Part shown: in pieces, positions 8,401 through 15,644 of the stretch
Numbering within the stretch: the stretch's first letter is position 1
Layout of the letters: every line of letters begins with the position of its first letter
DNA from: an uncultured Atopobium sp.
GTDB taxonomy: Bacteria > Actinomycetota > Coriobacteriia > Coriobacteriales > Atopobiaceae
Reading direction: 5' to 3'
Assembly (NCBI GenBank): GCA_938041635.1
Contig: CALIAD010000020.1
Location: 1-19,586 of the forward strand
Length of the DNA: 19,586 nt
The notes under the pieces: model-generated
What the model was told of the DNA's origin: nothing
The model's database searches: none
The model's input: the letters and a program-made list of their open reading frames with translations, nothing else
Translations under genes and position numbers: made by a program

Positions 8401-9280
8401 GAGTTTTGTGGATAAGAACAACCCACAAAACATCATTGATGCTGCTACTAAGCGTCAAAAAGATAAGGCTGTTGGCCAGTTCTCTATGTTTGATATGTTT
8501 GCAGAGGTAGAGGGTTCTGGCTTTAGTGATAGTGTCCCAGAGCCAGATGGGGTTGAGTGGGATAGGCGTTTCAAGCTTACTAAAGAGTACGAGGTCTTAG
8601 GCATTTATGTCTCTGATCATCCACTTCGTCCATACGAGTACGCCCTCGCTAAGAGCAGAGATTATGCCCTTGCAGAAATTGAAGAGAATGTAGAGGTTCA
8701 GCTTCCTAACGGTGCTATGTCTCAGCAGTTCAAAGTTCCAGAAGGTAAACCTATTCGCTTTGCGGGCATGGTTACTAATGTTATGAAGCGCACTACTAAA
8801 AACGGCGATCCAATGGCAATTGTTACGCTTGAAGACATGGAGGGTAGCGTCACTATTGTCATGTTCCCTAAGCTCTACAAGAAGGCTGCAAGACTTCTTG
8901 CTGGAGATGTTGACCCAGAGACTGGCGAGAGCCAGAGTGACATCTTCATTTCTGTTCTTGGAAAGCTTGAGCGCTCTGATAGAGGAGACCAGGTTATTGC
9001 TCAAGAAGTTAATCCTATTGAGCTTAACAGTGCTAACAACACACCAAAGACACTCGTTATTCATATGCCTGCTTCTCAACTTCAAAGACAGGCTATCGAG
9101 ACACTTGGACAGATCTTCTCGCGCTATCCCGGCATGGACTGTATTGAGATTAGGGTAGAAACAGACATGGGCGATGTTATGCGCATGGAAATTCCTACCA
9201 GGATTGATGGACGTAGCATGGTTCTTTTGACCGAGCTTAAAGATTTTATTGGTCAAAGCGGATACGCACAGATTGTTTAG
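5444..9280 (+). CDS. dnaE: DNA polymerase III subunit alpha
   Basis: The replicative DNA polymerase, 1278 residues. The N-terminal PHP domain (about 1-350) keeps the metal ligands seen in proofreading-active DnaE1 enzymes: H7, H9, D16, H41, E132, the SACVSG cysteine and the NDNH pair. It may therefore have its own 3'-5' exonuclease. The polymerase core has PDIDMDF (D475, D477) and the KMDFLGLRTL aspartate (D640), the three catalytic carboxylates. Then come the helix-hairpin-helix region, a clamp-binding QFSMF (1012-1016), an OB fold (about 1103-1155) and a C-terminal domain. An unusual Trp- and acid-rich insertion of about 65 residues (about 58-123) splits the PHP domain between TDHG and GCEAYF. 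The ATG at 5444 has only a weak GA-rich ribosome site. A LexA-like box and promoter lie upstream. Confidence 0.97.
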   Translation: MAFVHLHNHSDFSILDGASRVPDMVSKAVEFGMPALALTDHGYLFGIPDFDLACRKYNEALKDFGQWCHDVECFEKGWDLEEPPTDDPNAGEHDKVHAQWASDVQIWNQTHDIEAVKANKPSPLIKPIFGCEAYFILDDCIEKGTKQVRYHLILLAKNETGYVNLMKMMSEAGSKEMFYYKPRTTLEMLKRYHEGIICTSACVSGIIPRMLFEGRPEEAERWAKIYQDIFGDDFYLEIQDHGLSDPSWGGYTDRTLAERIVKMGHDLGIKVVATNDNHYLTKEDASVQDIASCIGSGARVDDENRKRMTGSEFYLKSEQEMRQIFSWCPEAIENTIEVANKCNYELDWTHMYLPKFPDLAEGETSEERFRKECELGLARRYGDDWQNVVINEINVKDRFEYEYDIICKKGFADYFLIVQEYVRWAKENGIGVGPGRGSAAGAIVAYAMDITSFDPLENGLMFERFLSPQRSEMPDIDMDFDDERRLEVVEHVRQIYGSERVSHVITYSTIKAKQAINDACRVLGYPVYMGQRLSKMIPGDPNAHLKFVLHKAQEGQKGADQYSADFEDAYENDPDARRIIDAALSIEGLHRGEGVHACAVLIAPTPVNDHVPTKVDTKGGVEITQYEGHSVADMGLLKMDFLGLRTLTVISRAIKNVKDNYGIDIDVDNIPFTDPEIYRLLREGRTAGVFQVESAGMTATIKGMRPTEYKHIVALIALYRPGPLNAGMVTSYINRMNGREEVKDYDPRLHDILEETYGTMVYQEQVMQISMKMSGFTAGESDKVRKAVAKKKIKLMQEVVQHWDDGTDETMEAHWKNGAVRNGFDRSVAESIWDDVLEFASYAFNKSHSAGYAILVMQTAWIKAHYPHEFMAAVLTSYMGKTDKIVHYVSACRHEGIKILPPDINESGKDFTATKEGIRFGFAGIRGVGAGVGEAIMLERQKGGPFANIHDFVDRVDASQAKRNVVEALIKAGAFDSTGYTRMQMMSFVDKNNPQNIIDAATKRQKDKAVGQFSMFDMFAEVEGSGFSDSVPEPDGVEWDRRFKLTKEYEVLGIYVSDHPLRPYEYALAKSRDYALAEIEENVEVQLPNGAMSQQFKVPEGKPIRFAGMVTNVMKRTTKNGDPMAIVTLEDMEGSVTIVMFPKLYKKAARLLAGDVDPETGESQSDIFISVLGKLERSDRGDQVIAQEVNPIELNSANNTPKTLVIHMPASQLQRQAIETLGQIFSRYPGMDCIEIRVETDMGDVMRMEIPTRIDGRSMVLLTELKDFIGQSGYAQIV

Positions 9281-9310
9281 ATTTTGTCGATTCTAAATTT
9301 GCAGGTTACT

Positions 9311-9337
9311 CTTAAGTAATAACTGTTACTATTTAAG
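9311..9337 (+). promoter_or_regulatory. 27-bp imperfect dyad before the superoxide reductase gene
   Basis: An inverted repeat centred on 9324 matches at 11 of 13 positions per arm, with outer ends CTTAA/TTAAG and core TAAC-T-GTTA. It overlaps a -10-like TACTAT (9327-9332) and ends 52 bases before the start codon. It is AT-rich and operator-like. Binding by a peroxide or metal regulator such as a PerR/Fur protein is possible but not shown. Confidence 0.45.
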
Positions 9338-9389
9338 TAGCACTTGCTAAGAAATTCTGACATCTTTGGATGTCGTGAGAGGAGAAAAA

Positions 9390-9755
9390 ATGATCGACGC
9401 AAAGTTTTATCGCAACAAGGAGACAGGCGCTGTTGTTTACGGTGTCGCAGGCAACGTAGAGGCAGCAGACCTTGAGCTTCTCCAGGCTGGCGTTACTGAC
9501 GGTGCAGCTGAGAAGCACGTTCCATTTGTTACTCGCGAGGGCAACACCGTTACCGTCCGTGTTGGTGAGGTTGCTCATCCAATGCTCGAAGAGCACTACA
9601 TTGAGTTCATCGCTCTTGTTTCTGAGAACGGCGCTCAGTTTGCACAGCTTAAGCCTGGCCAGGAGCCAGTTGCTACCTTCACTCTTGAGGAGGGTGTTGA
9701 GGCAGAGGCTTATGAGTACTGCAACCTTCACGGTCTTTGGAAGGTTTCCCTCTAA
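9390..9755 (+). CDS. superoxide reductase (neelaredoxin/desulfoferrodoxin family)
   Basis: Reduces superoxide to hydrogen peroxide without making oxygen, a typical defence in anaerobes; it acts in the cytoplasm using rubredoxin-like electron donors. The 121-residue protein keeps the full His4-Cys iron site: H43 in EKHVP, H63 and H69 in HPMLEEHY, C111 and H114 in CNLHGLW, plus the E41/K42 pair beside the iron. The N-terminal portion resembles the desulforedoxin domain in layout but has none of its four cysteines, so the second iron centre is absent (class III-like, as in Treponema). I chose ATG 9390, preceded by GAGAGGAG, over ATG 9366. It stands alone between an operator-like dyad and a strong terminator. 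Confidence 0.93.
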   Translation: MIDAKFYRNKETGAVVYGVAGNVEAADLELLQAGVTDGAAEKHVPFVTREGNTVTVRVGEVAHPMLEEHYIEFIALVSENGAQFAQLKPGQEPVATFTLEEGVEAEAYEYCNLHGLWKVSL

Positions 9756-9796
9756 GTCTATTGACTCAACAATAAGCACTAGCTTAATAAGGTCAA

Positions 9797-9826
9797 ACGG
9801 AGCTGCTACCTGCGGCTCCGTTTTTT
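9797..9826 (+). terminator. Rho-independent terminator after the superoxide reductase gene
   Basis: ACGGAGC (9797-9803) pairs with GCTCCGT (9815-9821) and is followed by a run of six T (9821-9826), 41 bases past the stop codon. Confidence 0.9.
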
Positions 9827-9886
9827 CTTACTACACCTGTTTGTTTTTGGGTAAAAACAAATTAAGCACTTTATGATAGGAATGGT

Positions 9887-11674
9887 ATGCGCATAGCAGT
9901 TGCACAAATGAATACTCAGGCCGGAGACTTCGAGTTTACCGCTCAGACCATGCTGGAATATGCTCAGAGAGCTCAACAGCAAGGTGCTGAGCTAGTCATT
10001 TATCCTGCGCCAACTCTTACAGGGCTGCTAAGCGTGCCAGAGGCTGACATAGAAGGGCTTTTTGCAGACCTCTCGGAGATTATCAATTCGCTTTCAGAAA
10101 AGCTTCCAATTGCGGCCCTTATTCCTGTTGTAACAGAGTTTGATGGAAGTGCAGCTAGCGAGGCTCTTCTCGTTAGAAACGGAGCCGTAACCCCGCTAAA
10201 ATTGACTGCCCAGATAGCGCACATGAGCGCTCTTGCTCGTTCTGCTAGCTCTGCACAAACATCTGGCGAGAATACCTTTGAGCTCGCAAAATTTGAAGCA
10301 GGCGGCCTTACGTTTGGTGTTGCTTTTACCTACGACGATCTTGACGCGTGGCAAGATGTTGACGACTCGTTAGATGCTGTCATTTACTTGCCGTATTTTG
10401 GCTTTGCTGTTGATGATTCGTCGTCCGCCATGGGCATGGCGGTGGCAGAAAGCCGCTATCTGGGAGATGTCGAGGAGTTTGATAGCTGGCTTATCGCTGC
10501 AAACGCTGTTGGCGCCTATGGTAACCAGGTGTTTTGTGGTTCAAGCTTCTTCTTGTCTCCTTCAGGAGATTTGGTCAAACAAGCAGCGTCTTTCTCAGAA
10601 GATATGGTTGTCTGCGATGTTGATCAAGATACTATCGAAAACTTTGATAGAGAAGATACTGCGGGTGTCTATAACAGCGCGCTTACTACCTGGGGCGTAT
10701 TGGCTACAGGAGTGCGAGACTACACGGTAAAATCTGGCTTTGACGGCGTGTTTATTGCAGTTGATGGCTCGCTCAATTCTCTTGTTACTATGGCGCTTGC
10801 TTCAGACGCTTTAGGTCCTATGCGCGTCCACGTACTGCTGCTTCCAAATACAGATTCACGAGCAACAAGTGCTGCAGAGTTGCTTACCGCAAGACTTCGA
10901 GTTAATAAAGTTGCTGTGGATAGCACGGTTTTCTCGACATTGACCGATACAAAATTGGTGAGTGCATACGGCTATGCATACGCTGACCAGCACAATTATT
11001 TAACGCTTGAGACTGCCGATAAAACCATTCTTGCGCTCAAGGGAACAGAGATTTCTAGCGCACACTCTCTGTGGCCACTGGGAGATATGTACCACGCAGA
11101 TATCGTTGACCTTGCAAGAGTTAGAAATACCTTCTCGCCAGCTATTGACCATGCAGTTCTCGAGAATATCTCTGAGGTTGTAACTGATGGCCTAGAAAAC
11201 GTTGCGCCAACTCCTCAAGAACGCATCGAGTTTGTTGATTACGTGCTTACCAGCTATCTTGAGTGGAATAAGAGCATTTCTGCCATTGTGGAAGAAATGG
11301 GAAAGGTTGACGAGGTCAAAGCAATTATTTCTATGCTCCACGCCCGCCAAAAAGACCGCAGAAATACCACTGAGGTTCTGGAAATGTCTTCAAAGAGTCT
11401 CACAAACGCTCAAATTCCACACGCATCAGTCTGGCAAGACAGAATTAGAGATACAAAAGCTTCCGAATCTGATCTGGTAGAGTCCTTGCGAAATTCTTTG
11501 CGAGAAATTCAGGGAGCTTCTATGCATCTGCCTGAGTTGTCAGTTGATCCAGCGGAGGCTCAGGAGGGCTTTAAGGATATGCTGGAGCTTTTAAAAGAGC
11601 TGGCACAAGAATCTGATGCACAAATTGGCATGGTTGACCCCAAAATGTGGAGAGGCCCTTTCTCAGAAAATTAG
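9887..11674 (+). CDS. NAD synthetase homologue with degraded active sites (probable pseudoenzyme)
   Basis: A 595-residue protein with the two-domain plan of glutamine-dependent NAD synthetase: nitrilase-like amidase (about 1-270), then NAD synthase-like ATP pyrophosphatase (about 280-480), then a helical tail. The frame is intact and family landmarks persist: MRIAVAQMN, a LTG turn, LGDM (398-401) and a DLARVRN helix. Key chemistry is gone. The amidase Glu of the FPEL-type motif is Ala41 in YPAPTLTG; the nucleophilic Cys of the ICEDLW-type motif is Thr148 in GVAFTYDDL; no clear catalytic Lys is visible. The ATP loop SGGxDS reads DGSLNS (293-298). Both half-reactions therefore look dead. It may be structural, regulatory or ligand-sensing. 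It starts at ATG 9887 after AGGA. The ruvC promoter begins right at its stop. Ordinary nadE may lie elsewhere. Confidence 0.8.
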   Translation: MRIAVAQMNTQAGDFEFTAQTMLEYAQRAQQQGAELVIYPAPTLTGLLSVPEADIEGLFADLSEIINSLSEKLPIAALIPVVTEFDGSAASEALLVRNGAVTPLKLTAQIAHMSALARSASSAQTSGENTFELAKFEAGGLTFGVAFTYDDLDAWQDVDDSLDAVIYLPYFGFAVDDSSSAMGMAVAESRYLGDVEEFDSWLIAANAVGAYGNQVFCGSSFFLSPSGDLVKQAASFSEDMVVCDVDQDTIENFDREDTAGVYNSALTTWGVLATGVRDYTVKSGFDGVFIAVDGSLNSLVTMALASDALGPMRVHVLLLPNTDSRATSAAELLTARLRVNKVAVDSTVFSTLTDTKLVSAYGYAYADQHNYLTLETADKTILALKGTEISSAHSLWPLGDMYHADIVDLARVRNTFSPAIDHAVLENISEVVTDGLENVAPTPQERIEFVDYVLTSYLEWNKSISAIVEEMGKVDEVKAIISMLHARQKDRRNTTEVLEMSSKSLTNAQIPHASVWQDRIRDTKASESDLVESLRNSLREIQGASMHLPELSVDPAEAQEGFKDMLELLKELAQESDAQIGMVDPKMWRGPFSEN

Positions 11675-11704
11675 TTGCATCGTTTGCGCATACTCTGTGA
11701 TAAT
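11675..11704 (+). promoter_or_regulatory. ruvCAB promoter
   Basis: TTGCAT (11675-11680), an 18-base spacer, and GATAAT (11699-11704) with an extended TG two bases before it (11696-11697). It begins immediately after the preceding stop codon. The LexA palindrome overlaps its -10 and start region. Confidence 0.65.
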
Positions 11705-11724
11705 ATAGAACGAACGTTCTATAT
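11703..11724 (+). promoter_or_regulatory. LexA-type (SOS) operator of ruvCAB
   Basis: A 22-bp palindrome with perfect 10-base arms around a central AA; the core is GAACGAACGTTC (11708-11719), which fits GAAC-N4-GTTC. It overlaps the -10 and transcription start, where a repressor would block polymerase. It ends four bases before AGGAGG. SOS control of ruv genes is well known in other bacteria; here it is inferred from sequence. Confidence 0.75.
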
Positions 11725-11735
11725 TAGGAGGTGCA

Positions 11736-12239
11736 ATGGTAATTCTTGGAATAGACCCTGGTCTTGCTCACACTGGATGGGGAATTGTAGAGACTAGGGG
11801 TTCTGAATGCCGTGCACGCGCCTATGGATGCATAACTACAACCGCAGATGAACCAATAGATATGCGCTTGGGAAGAATCTATAACCAGATTGTTGAGGTT
11901 ATAGATAAGTTTTCACCAGAAGCTCTTTCTATTGAGAGCATTTACTTTGGACAAAACGTTAAATCTGCTATTCCTACTGCACATGCTCGCGGTGCCGCTA
12001 TTGTCGCTTGTTCTAAAGCAGGTCTTACGGTTGGAGAATATACTCCAATGCAGATAAAGCAGGCTGTTGTTGGTACAGGAGCTGCTGATAAACAGCAGGT
12101 TATGTATATGGTTCAAAACATATTGTGCTTGGACCATCAGCCTCATCCAGATCACGCGGCTGACGCTTTAGCTGCTGCAGTTTGTCACGCTAATCTTGTA
12201 AGAACCACCTCGCTTGGAAAGGGAAGAATACAACTATGA
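11736..12239 (+). CDS. ruvC: Holliday junction resolvase RuvC
   Basis: The endonuclease that cuts four-way DNA junctions during recombination repair, working as a dimer with RuvAB. It is 167 residues, normal for the family. The RNase H-like fold shows the acidic active site: D7 in LGIDPGLAHTGWG, E67 in SIESIYFG, and H140/D143 in the HAADALAAA block, the Asp-Glu-His-Asp set known from Thermus RuvC. An excellent AGGAGGTG precedes the ATG at 11736. It is first in a ruvC-ruvA-ruvB operon and its stop overlaps the ruvA start (ATGA). Transcription is probably LexA-controlled. Confidence 0.97.
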   Translation: MVILGIDPGLAHTGWGIVETRGSECRARAYGCITTTADEPIDMRLGRIYNQIVEVIDKFSPEALSIESIYFGQNVKSAIPTAHARGAAIVACSKAGLTVGEYTPMQIKQAVVGTGAADKQQVMYMVQNILCLDHQPHPDHAADALAAAVCHANLVRTTSLGKGRIQL

Positions 12240-12868
12240 TTGTCCAACTTACGGGCACACTTGTATCCGTTACTCCTTCAGTTGCTGTTCTCGACGTTAA
12301 TGGCGTTGGGTATGAGCTAGGTATATCAGCTTCAACAGCTGCTGCGCTTCCACAAGCGGGTGAAGCAGGCGTCACCGTTTTAACTCGTATGGTGGTCAGA
12401 GAAGATTCAATGGAACTCTTTGGATTTGCTTCGCGAGAAGAGCGTGCGCTCTTTGATCGCTTGCGTGCAATTTCTGGAGTAGGTCCTAAATTGGCTCTTT
12501 CCGTGCTTTCTACGTTTACGCCACAGCAACTTGCAGTAATTGTGGCTACCAATGACGGAAATCGTCTTAAGAGCGTTTCTGGCCTTGGTAAAAAGAAGGC
12601 AGAGCGCTTAGTAATTGAACTTTCTGATGTGTTCGCAAAAGATGCAGAGCTTAAGCAGCTTGTTGGTCTTACGTCTCCTGCAGACTTTGCTGCTATTCCA
12701 AAACCTGCTGTAACCTCTGTAGAATCAGAGGCTATTGAGGCTCTTCTTGGAATGGGCTTTACTTCTCAGGAAGCAACGCTTGCTCTTGAGGGGTATGAAG
12801 AGGCTGGTGCTATTACAATTGAAGCTGCTATTGGATATGCACTAAGGCGTTTGGGAAGTGGTAATTAA
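12236..12868 (+). CDS. ruvA: Holliday junction branch migration protein RuvA
   Basis: Binds the four-way junction as a tetramer and loads the RuvB motor. At 210 residues it has the standard three domains: an N-terminal OB fold (MIVQLTGTLVSV... to about 65), two helix-hairpin-helix motifs (ISGVGPKLALSVL and VSGLGKKKAERLVIEL, about 79-125), and a C-terminal UBA-like domain (about 160-208, GMGFTSQEATLALEG) joined by a flexible linker that contacts RuvB. It overlaps ruvC by four bases and ruvB by one, so translation is coupled through the operon. Confidence 0.97.
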   Translation: MIVQLTGTLVSVTPSVAVLDVNGVGYELGISASTAAALPQAGEAGVTVLTRMVVREDSMELFGFASREERALFDRLRAISGVGPKLALSVLSTFTPQQLAVIVATNDGNRLKSVSGLGKKKAERLVIELSDVFAKDAELKQLVGLTSPADFAAIPKPAVTSVESEAIEALLGMGFTSQEATLALEGYEEAGAITIEAAIGYALRRLGSGN

Positions 12869-13935
12869 TGTGGGAAGCAGATGCAGATAACTTATTTGAG
12901 TCGTCGTCTACTCCAGCTCCATTTCCAGGACACACTTCTCAACGTGTAGTTTCTAGTGGACTTCAGGCAGAAGATCTGGAGCAAGATAGAAACTTGCGAC
13001 CAAAAACTCTTGATGAGTATCTTGGTCAGGAACGTGTTAAATCAAATCTCCGTGTTCTTATTGAGGCTGCAAAAAGTCGTAATGAGCCGCTTGATCACGT
13101 TATATTTTCTGGGCCTCCAGGCCTTGGTAAAACAACACTTGCTGGTGTTTTAGCAGGAGAAATGGGCTCAAAGCTTCATACAACCTCTGGTCCCGCAATT
13201 GAGCGAGCAGGAGATTTAGCAGCAATTCTCACCAATCTTGAAGAGGGAGATATCCTCTTTGTGGATGAGATTCACAGGCTTAATCACCAGGTTGAAGAAA
13301 TTCTGTATCCAGCAATGGAAGACTTCTTCTTAGATATTGTTATTGGCAAAGGTCCTGCGGCAAGGTCAATCAGGCTTGATATTCCACGCTTTACCCTTGT
13401 GGCTGCAACAACAAGAACCGGACTTTTGACTGGTCCTTTGCGCGATCGTTTTGGTATTTCGTATCGCCTTGACTACTACACTGTTCCTGAGCTTCAGACT
13501 ATTGTCATGCGCTCGGCAAACATTCTTGATGTAGAAGTTGATGAGCAGGGTGCTGCAGAAATTGCTTCTCGATCAAGAGGTACACCGCGTTTAGCAAACC
13601 GTCTGTTAAAACGCGTACGAGATTACGCACAAGTTAAAGCCGAAGGTACTATTACCTGGCAGGTAGCCTCAGAAGCCCTTTCATTCTTTGAGATTGATGA
13701 GCTTGGTCTAGATGTAATGGACGTGCGTGTTTTACGTGCGCTTTGTGAGACGTTCAGAGGACGCCCCGTTGGTCTCACAACCATTGCAAGTGCAGTCTCA
13801 GAGGATCCGTCTACACTTGAAGATGTTTATGAGCCGTATCTTTTGCAGCAAGGGCTTATCATTAGAACTCCTCAAGGTAGACAGGCAACGCATGCTGCAT
13901 TTGATCACTTACGTATTCCTGTTCCTACTAACTAG
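12868..13935 (+). CDS. ruvB: Holliday junction branch migration helicase RuvB
   Basis: The AAA+ ATPase motor that drives branch migration with RuvA. It is 355 residues. Walker A is GPPGLGKT (82-89), Walker B FVDEIHRL (131-138), a sensor region ATTRTG follows, and the arginine-finger segment is GPLRDRFG (189-196). A winged-helix domain closes the protein (about 275-350, with RPVGLTTIA and PYLLQQGLI). The N-terminal extension of about 40 residues is typical of actinobacterial RuvB. The ATG overlaps the ruvA stop (TAATG). The gene ends in two consecutive in-frame TAG codons. Confidence 0.97.
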   Translation: MWEADADNLFESSSTPAPFPGHTSQRVVSSGLQAEDLEQDRNLRPKTLDEYLGQERVKSNLRVLIEAAKSRNEPLDHVIFSGPPGLGKTTLAGVLAGEMGSKLHTTSGPAIERAGDLAAILTNLEEGDILFVDEIHRLNHQVEEILYPAMEDFFLDIVIGKGPAARSIRLDIPRFTLVAATTRTGLLTGPLRDRFGISYRLDYYTVPELQTIVMRSANILDVEVDEQGAAEIASRSRGTPRLANRLLKRVRDYAQVKAEGTITWQVASEALSFFEIDELGLDVMDVRVLRALCETFRGRPVGLTTIASAVSEDPSTLEDVYEPYLLQQGLIIRTPQGRQATHAAFDHLRIPVPTN

Positions 13936-13949
13936 TAGATTGGAACAAA

Positions 13950-14345
13950 ATGCTTCAACGAGATTACATTTTGGAAGTAATCGATGACTTTACTTCAACG
14001 GTCACAGCAGGTTTGGGAAATGCTTTAGAGACTCAAACTGAAGAGTCACTCGATGGGGTAGAGGCAGCTGTTGCAGAGCTCATTGATTTGAGCCCAGAGA
14101 CTGCTCTTGCGCTTTCGCCAGACTCTCTTGTAACTATGATGTTGCTCTCCGGCGTAGCTGATTCAGTTGCAGAGTATGTGGTGTATGCCCTCGACAGGCT
14201 CTCTCACGTTTATGAGCAATTAGGAGACGAGGATAAGGCTGGTCTCAGAAGACAGCAGGCCGTAGCGGTTGCACAGTCCTTCTCGGTAGATCAAAACGCT
14301 ACTCCAGAGCAATTTAAGGATTTTGAAGCAAAGTATTTTGCGTAA
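13950..14345 (+). CDS. DUF6483-like small protein, unknown function
   Basis: A 131-residue soluble, acidic, mostly helical protein that begins MLQRDYILEVIDDFTSTVTAGL. This start and the overall layout resemble the DUF6483 family found in Firmicutes and Coriobacteriia; the assignment rests on recall and no function is known. It has no signal peptide, membrane segment or metal motif. It starts 14 bases after the ruvB stop with only a weak ribosome site (TTGGAA), so it is probably co-transcribed with ruvCAB, and would then be induced with it if the LexA box works. A strong terminator 20 bases past its stop closes the operon. Confidence 0.8.
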   Translation: MLQRDYILEVIDDFTSTVTAGLGNALETQTEESLDGVEAAVAELIDLSPETALALSPDSLVTMMLLSGVADSVAEYVVYALDRLSHVYEQLGDEDKAGLRRQQAVAVAQSFSVDQNATPEQFKDFEAKYFA

Positions 14346-14365
14346 GCATGCACTAAAAGAAAACA

Positions 14366-14400
14366 AATAAACCCCAGTTCGAAGTGAACTGGGGTTTATT
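14366..14400. terminator. bidirectional terminator between ruv operon and transpeptidase locus
   Basis: A perfect 15-bp stem (14366-14380 with 14386-14400) has a 5-base loop, GC-rich in the middle with A/T-rich outer ends, so each strand ends its stem in TTTATT. It sits between two convergent genes and can serve both. Confidence 0.88.
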
Positions 14401-14426
14401 GCTATAGAGTGATGTAACTAGCTGGG

Positions 14427-15644
14427 TTACCAAATGACAATCTTGGTTCCATAAGGGATGTTGTCATATACCCACTTAGCATTCTCTGTTGCAAGACGGA
14501 CACAACCATGGGAGCCGTTATATCCTAGTCTGCCGTCACGAACGGTGTAGCCGTCTGCATGATAGAGGATGGAGTGGATGAGATACTCACCAGAGATGGT
14601 TGTGTAGTACCAGCATCTAAAACCAGAGCCAAAGTAGAGACCCTTGTTACCTACGGTAAATTGTCCATGAGGAGTCCACATACCTGGTGCTCCTGTGGTG
14701 CACTGCCATTCGTACCAGACAACCCAGTTGCCGTGTGAACCTCTGTATACTACAAAACGATTGCCGGTAGTATCAATCTGAATGAGCCAGTTAGTAGCAC
14801 TGTAATAGTTCTGAGCATAGCGATACATATCAGGGTAGTAACAAGGCTGCTCCTCCATGGCGCCGTCTGCACCAGCCCAATAGAGTTTGCCGCCCCAGGT
14901 AGTGTATCCAGTTACCATAGTTCCATTGGAATCAAGATAATAGTCTTTGCCATTATCTTTAATCCAACCGGTTCTCATTTTGCCGTCAGCGTCCAGGTAA
15001 TACCAGCCACTTTTGAGGTGAACCCAGCCGGTTTGTTTCTCACCGTTTGCGTTGAAGTAATAATAAGTTCCTTGGATATTGACCCAATCAGAGGCGGCTG
15101 AGCCATCATTGAGATAGTAATAGTCCTTGCCGTTTTCTTTTACCCAGCCAGTTTTTACCTTATGGTCTGAGCCAATGTGAAGAGTAAGTCCAGGAAACTT
15201 TACGGTACCTGTAGGCTGAGTGCCGTTATCAGCAGTAAAGATTCCATCAGGAGAAAGACGTCCAGTCAGTACTCCATCTGGACCAGCCCAGCGCTTAATA
15301 CCATTGGTAAGGGTTACCCAGGAATTACGGATAAGACCATAACCCTCATCAAAGTAATAGTCCTTGCCGTTAATGGAATGCTCGCCAACGTAAGCGGGAT
15401 TACCTAGTTTTGTGGAGTCAAAATACCAAGTCTTACCATTTGGAGTATTAAACCAGCCAGACGCAAAAGCTCCGCTTGATTGAGCCCAAGCCCAGCTTCC
15501 ACTTGGAAGGCGCACCCAACCATTAGAGGTCATTCCGGCGCTCTCATCTACATAGAAAGTTCCGCTAGAGAGTTGAACAACTCCAACCTTCATCCGATGG
15601 AAGGGATCTTCAGTATCAAAGTAGAACCACTTTCCGTTTGGCAA
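14427..15644 (-). CDS. C-terminal fragment of the broken transpeptidase (repeats + YkuD domain)
   Basis: The 405-residue open stretch after the second TAG, counted from its first ATG. It holds most of the wall-binding repeats and an intact YkuD catalytic domain (about 268-405, with His379 and Cys381 in SHGCVRL). It has no signal peptide and no ribosome site near that ATG, so on its own it would probably not be made or exported. It is listed because the catalytic part is undamaged. Confidence 0.4.
   Translation of the reverse strand: MPNGKWFYFDTEDPFHRMKVGVVQLSSGTFYVDESAGMTSNGWVRLPSGSWAWAQSSGAFASGWFNTPNGKTWYFDSTKLGNPAYVGEHSINGKDYYFDEGYGLIRNSWVTLTNGIKRWAGPDGVLTGRLSPDGIFTADNGTQPTGTVKFPGLTLHIGSDHKVKTGWVKENGKDYYYLNDGSAASDWVNIQGTYYYFNANGEKQTGWVHLKSGWYYLDADGKMRTGWIKDNGKDYYLDSNGTMVTGYTTWGGKLYWAGADGAMEEQPCYYPDMYRYAQNYYSATNWLIQIDTTGNRFVVYRGSHGNWVVWYEWQCTTGAPGMWTPHGQFTVGNKGLYFGSGFRCWYYTTISGEYLIHSILYHADGYTVRDGRLGYNGSHGCVRLATENAKWVYDNIPYGTKIVIW

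Noticed and set aside
9840..9861. A 9-bp hairpin TTTGTTTTT/AAAAACAAA before the NAD synthetase homologue as a second terminator or riboswitch
   Set aside because: The stem is almost all A-T with no T run after it on the plus strand, and no conserved riboswitch core is seen; the real terminator is at 9797-9826.
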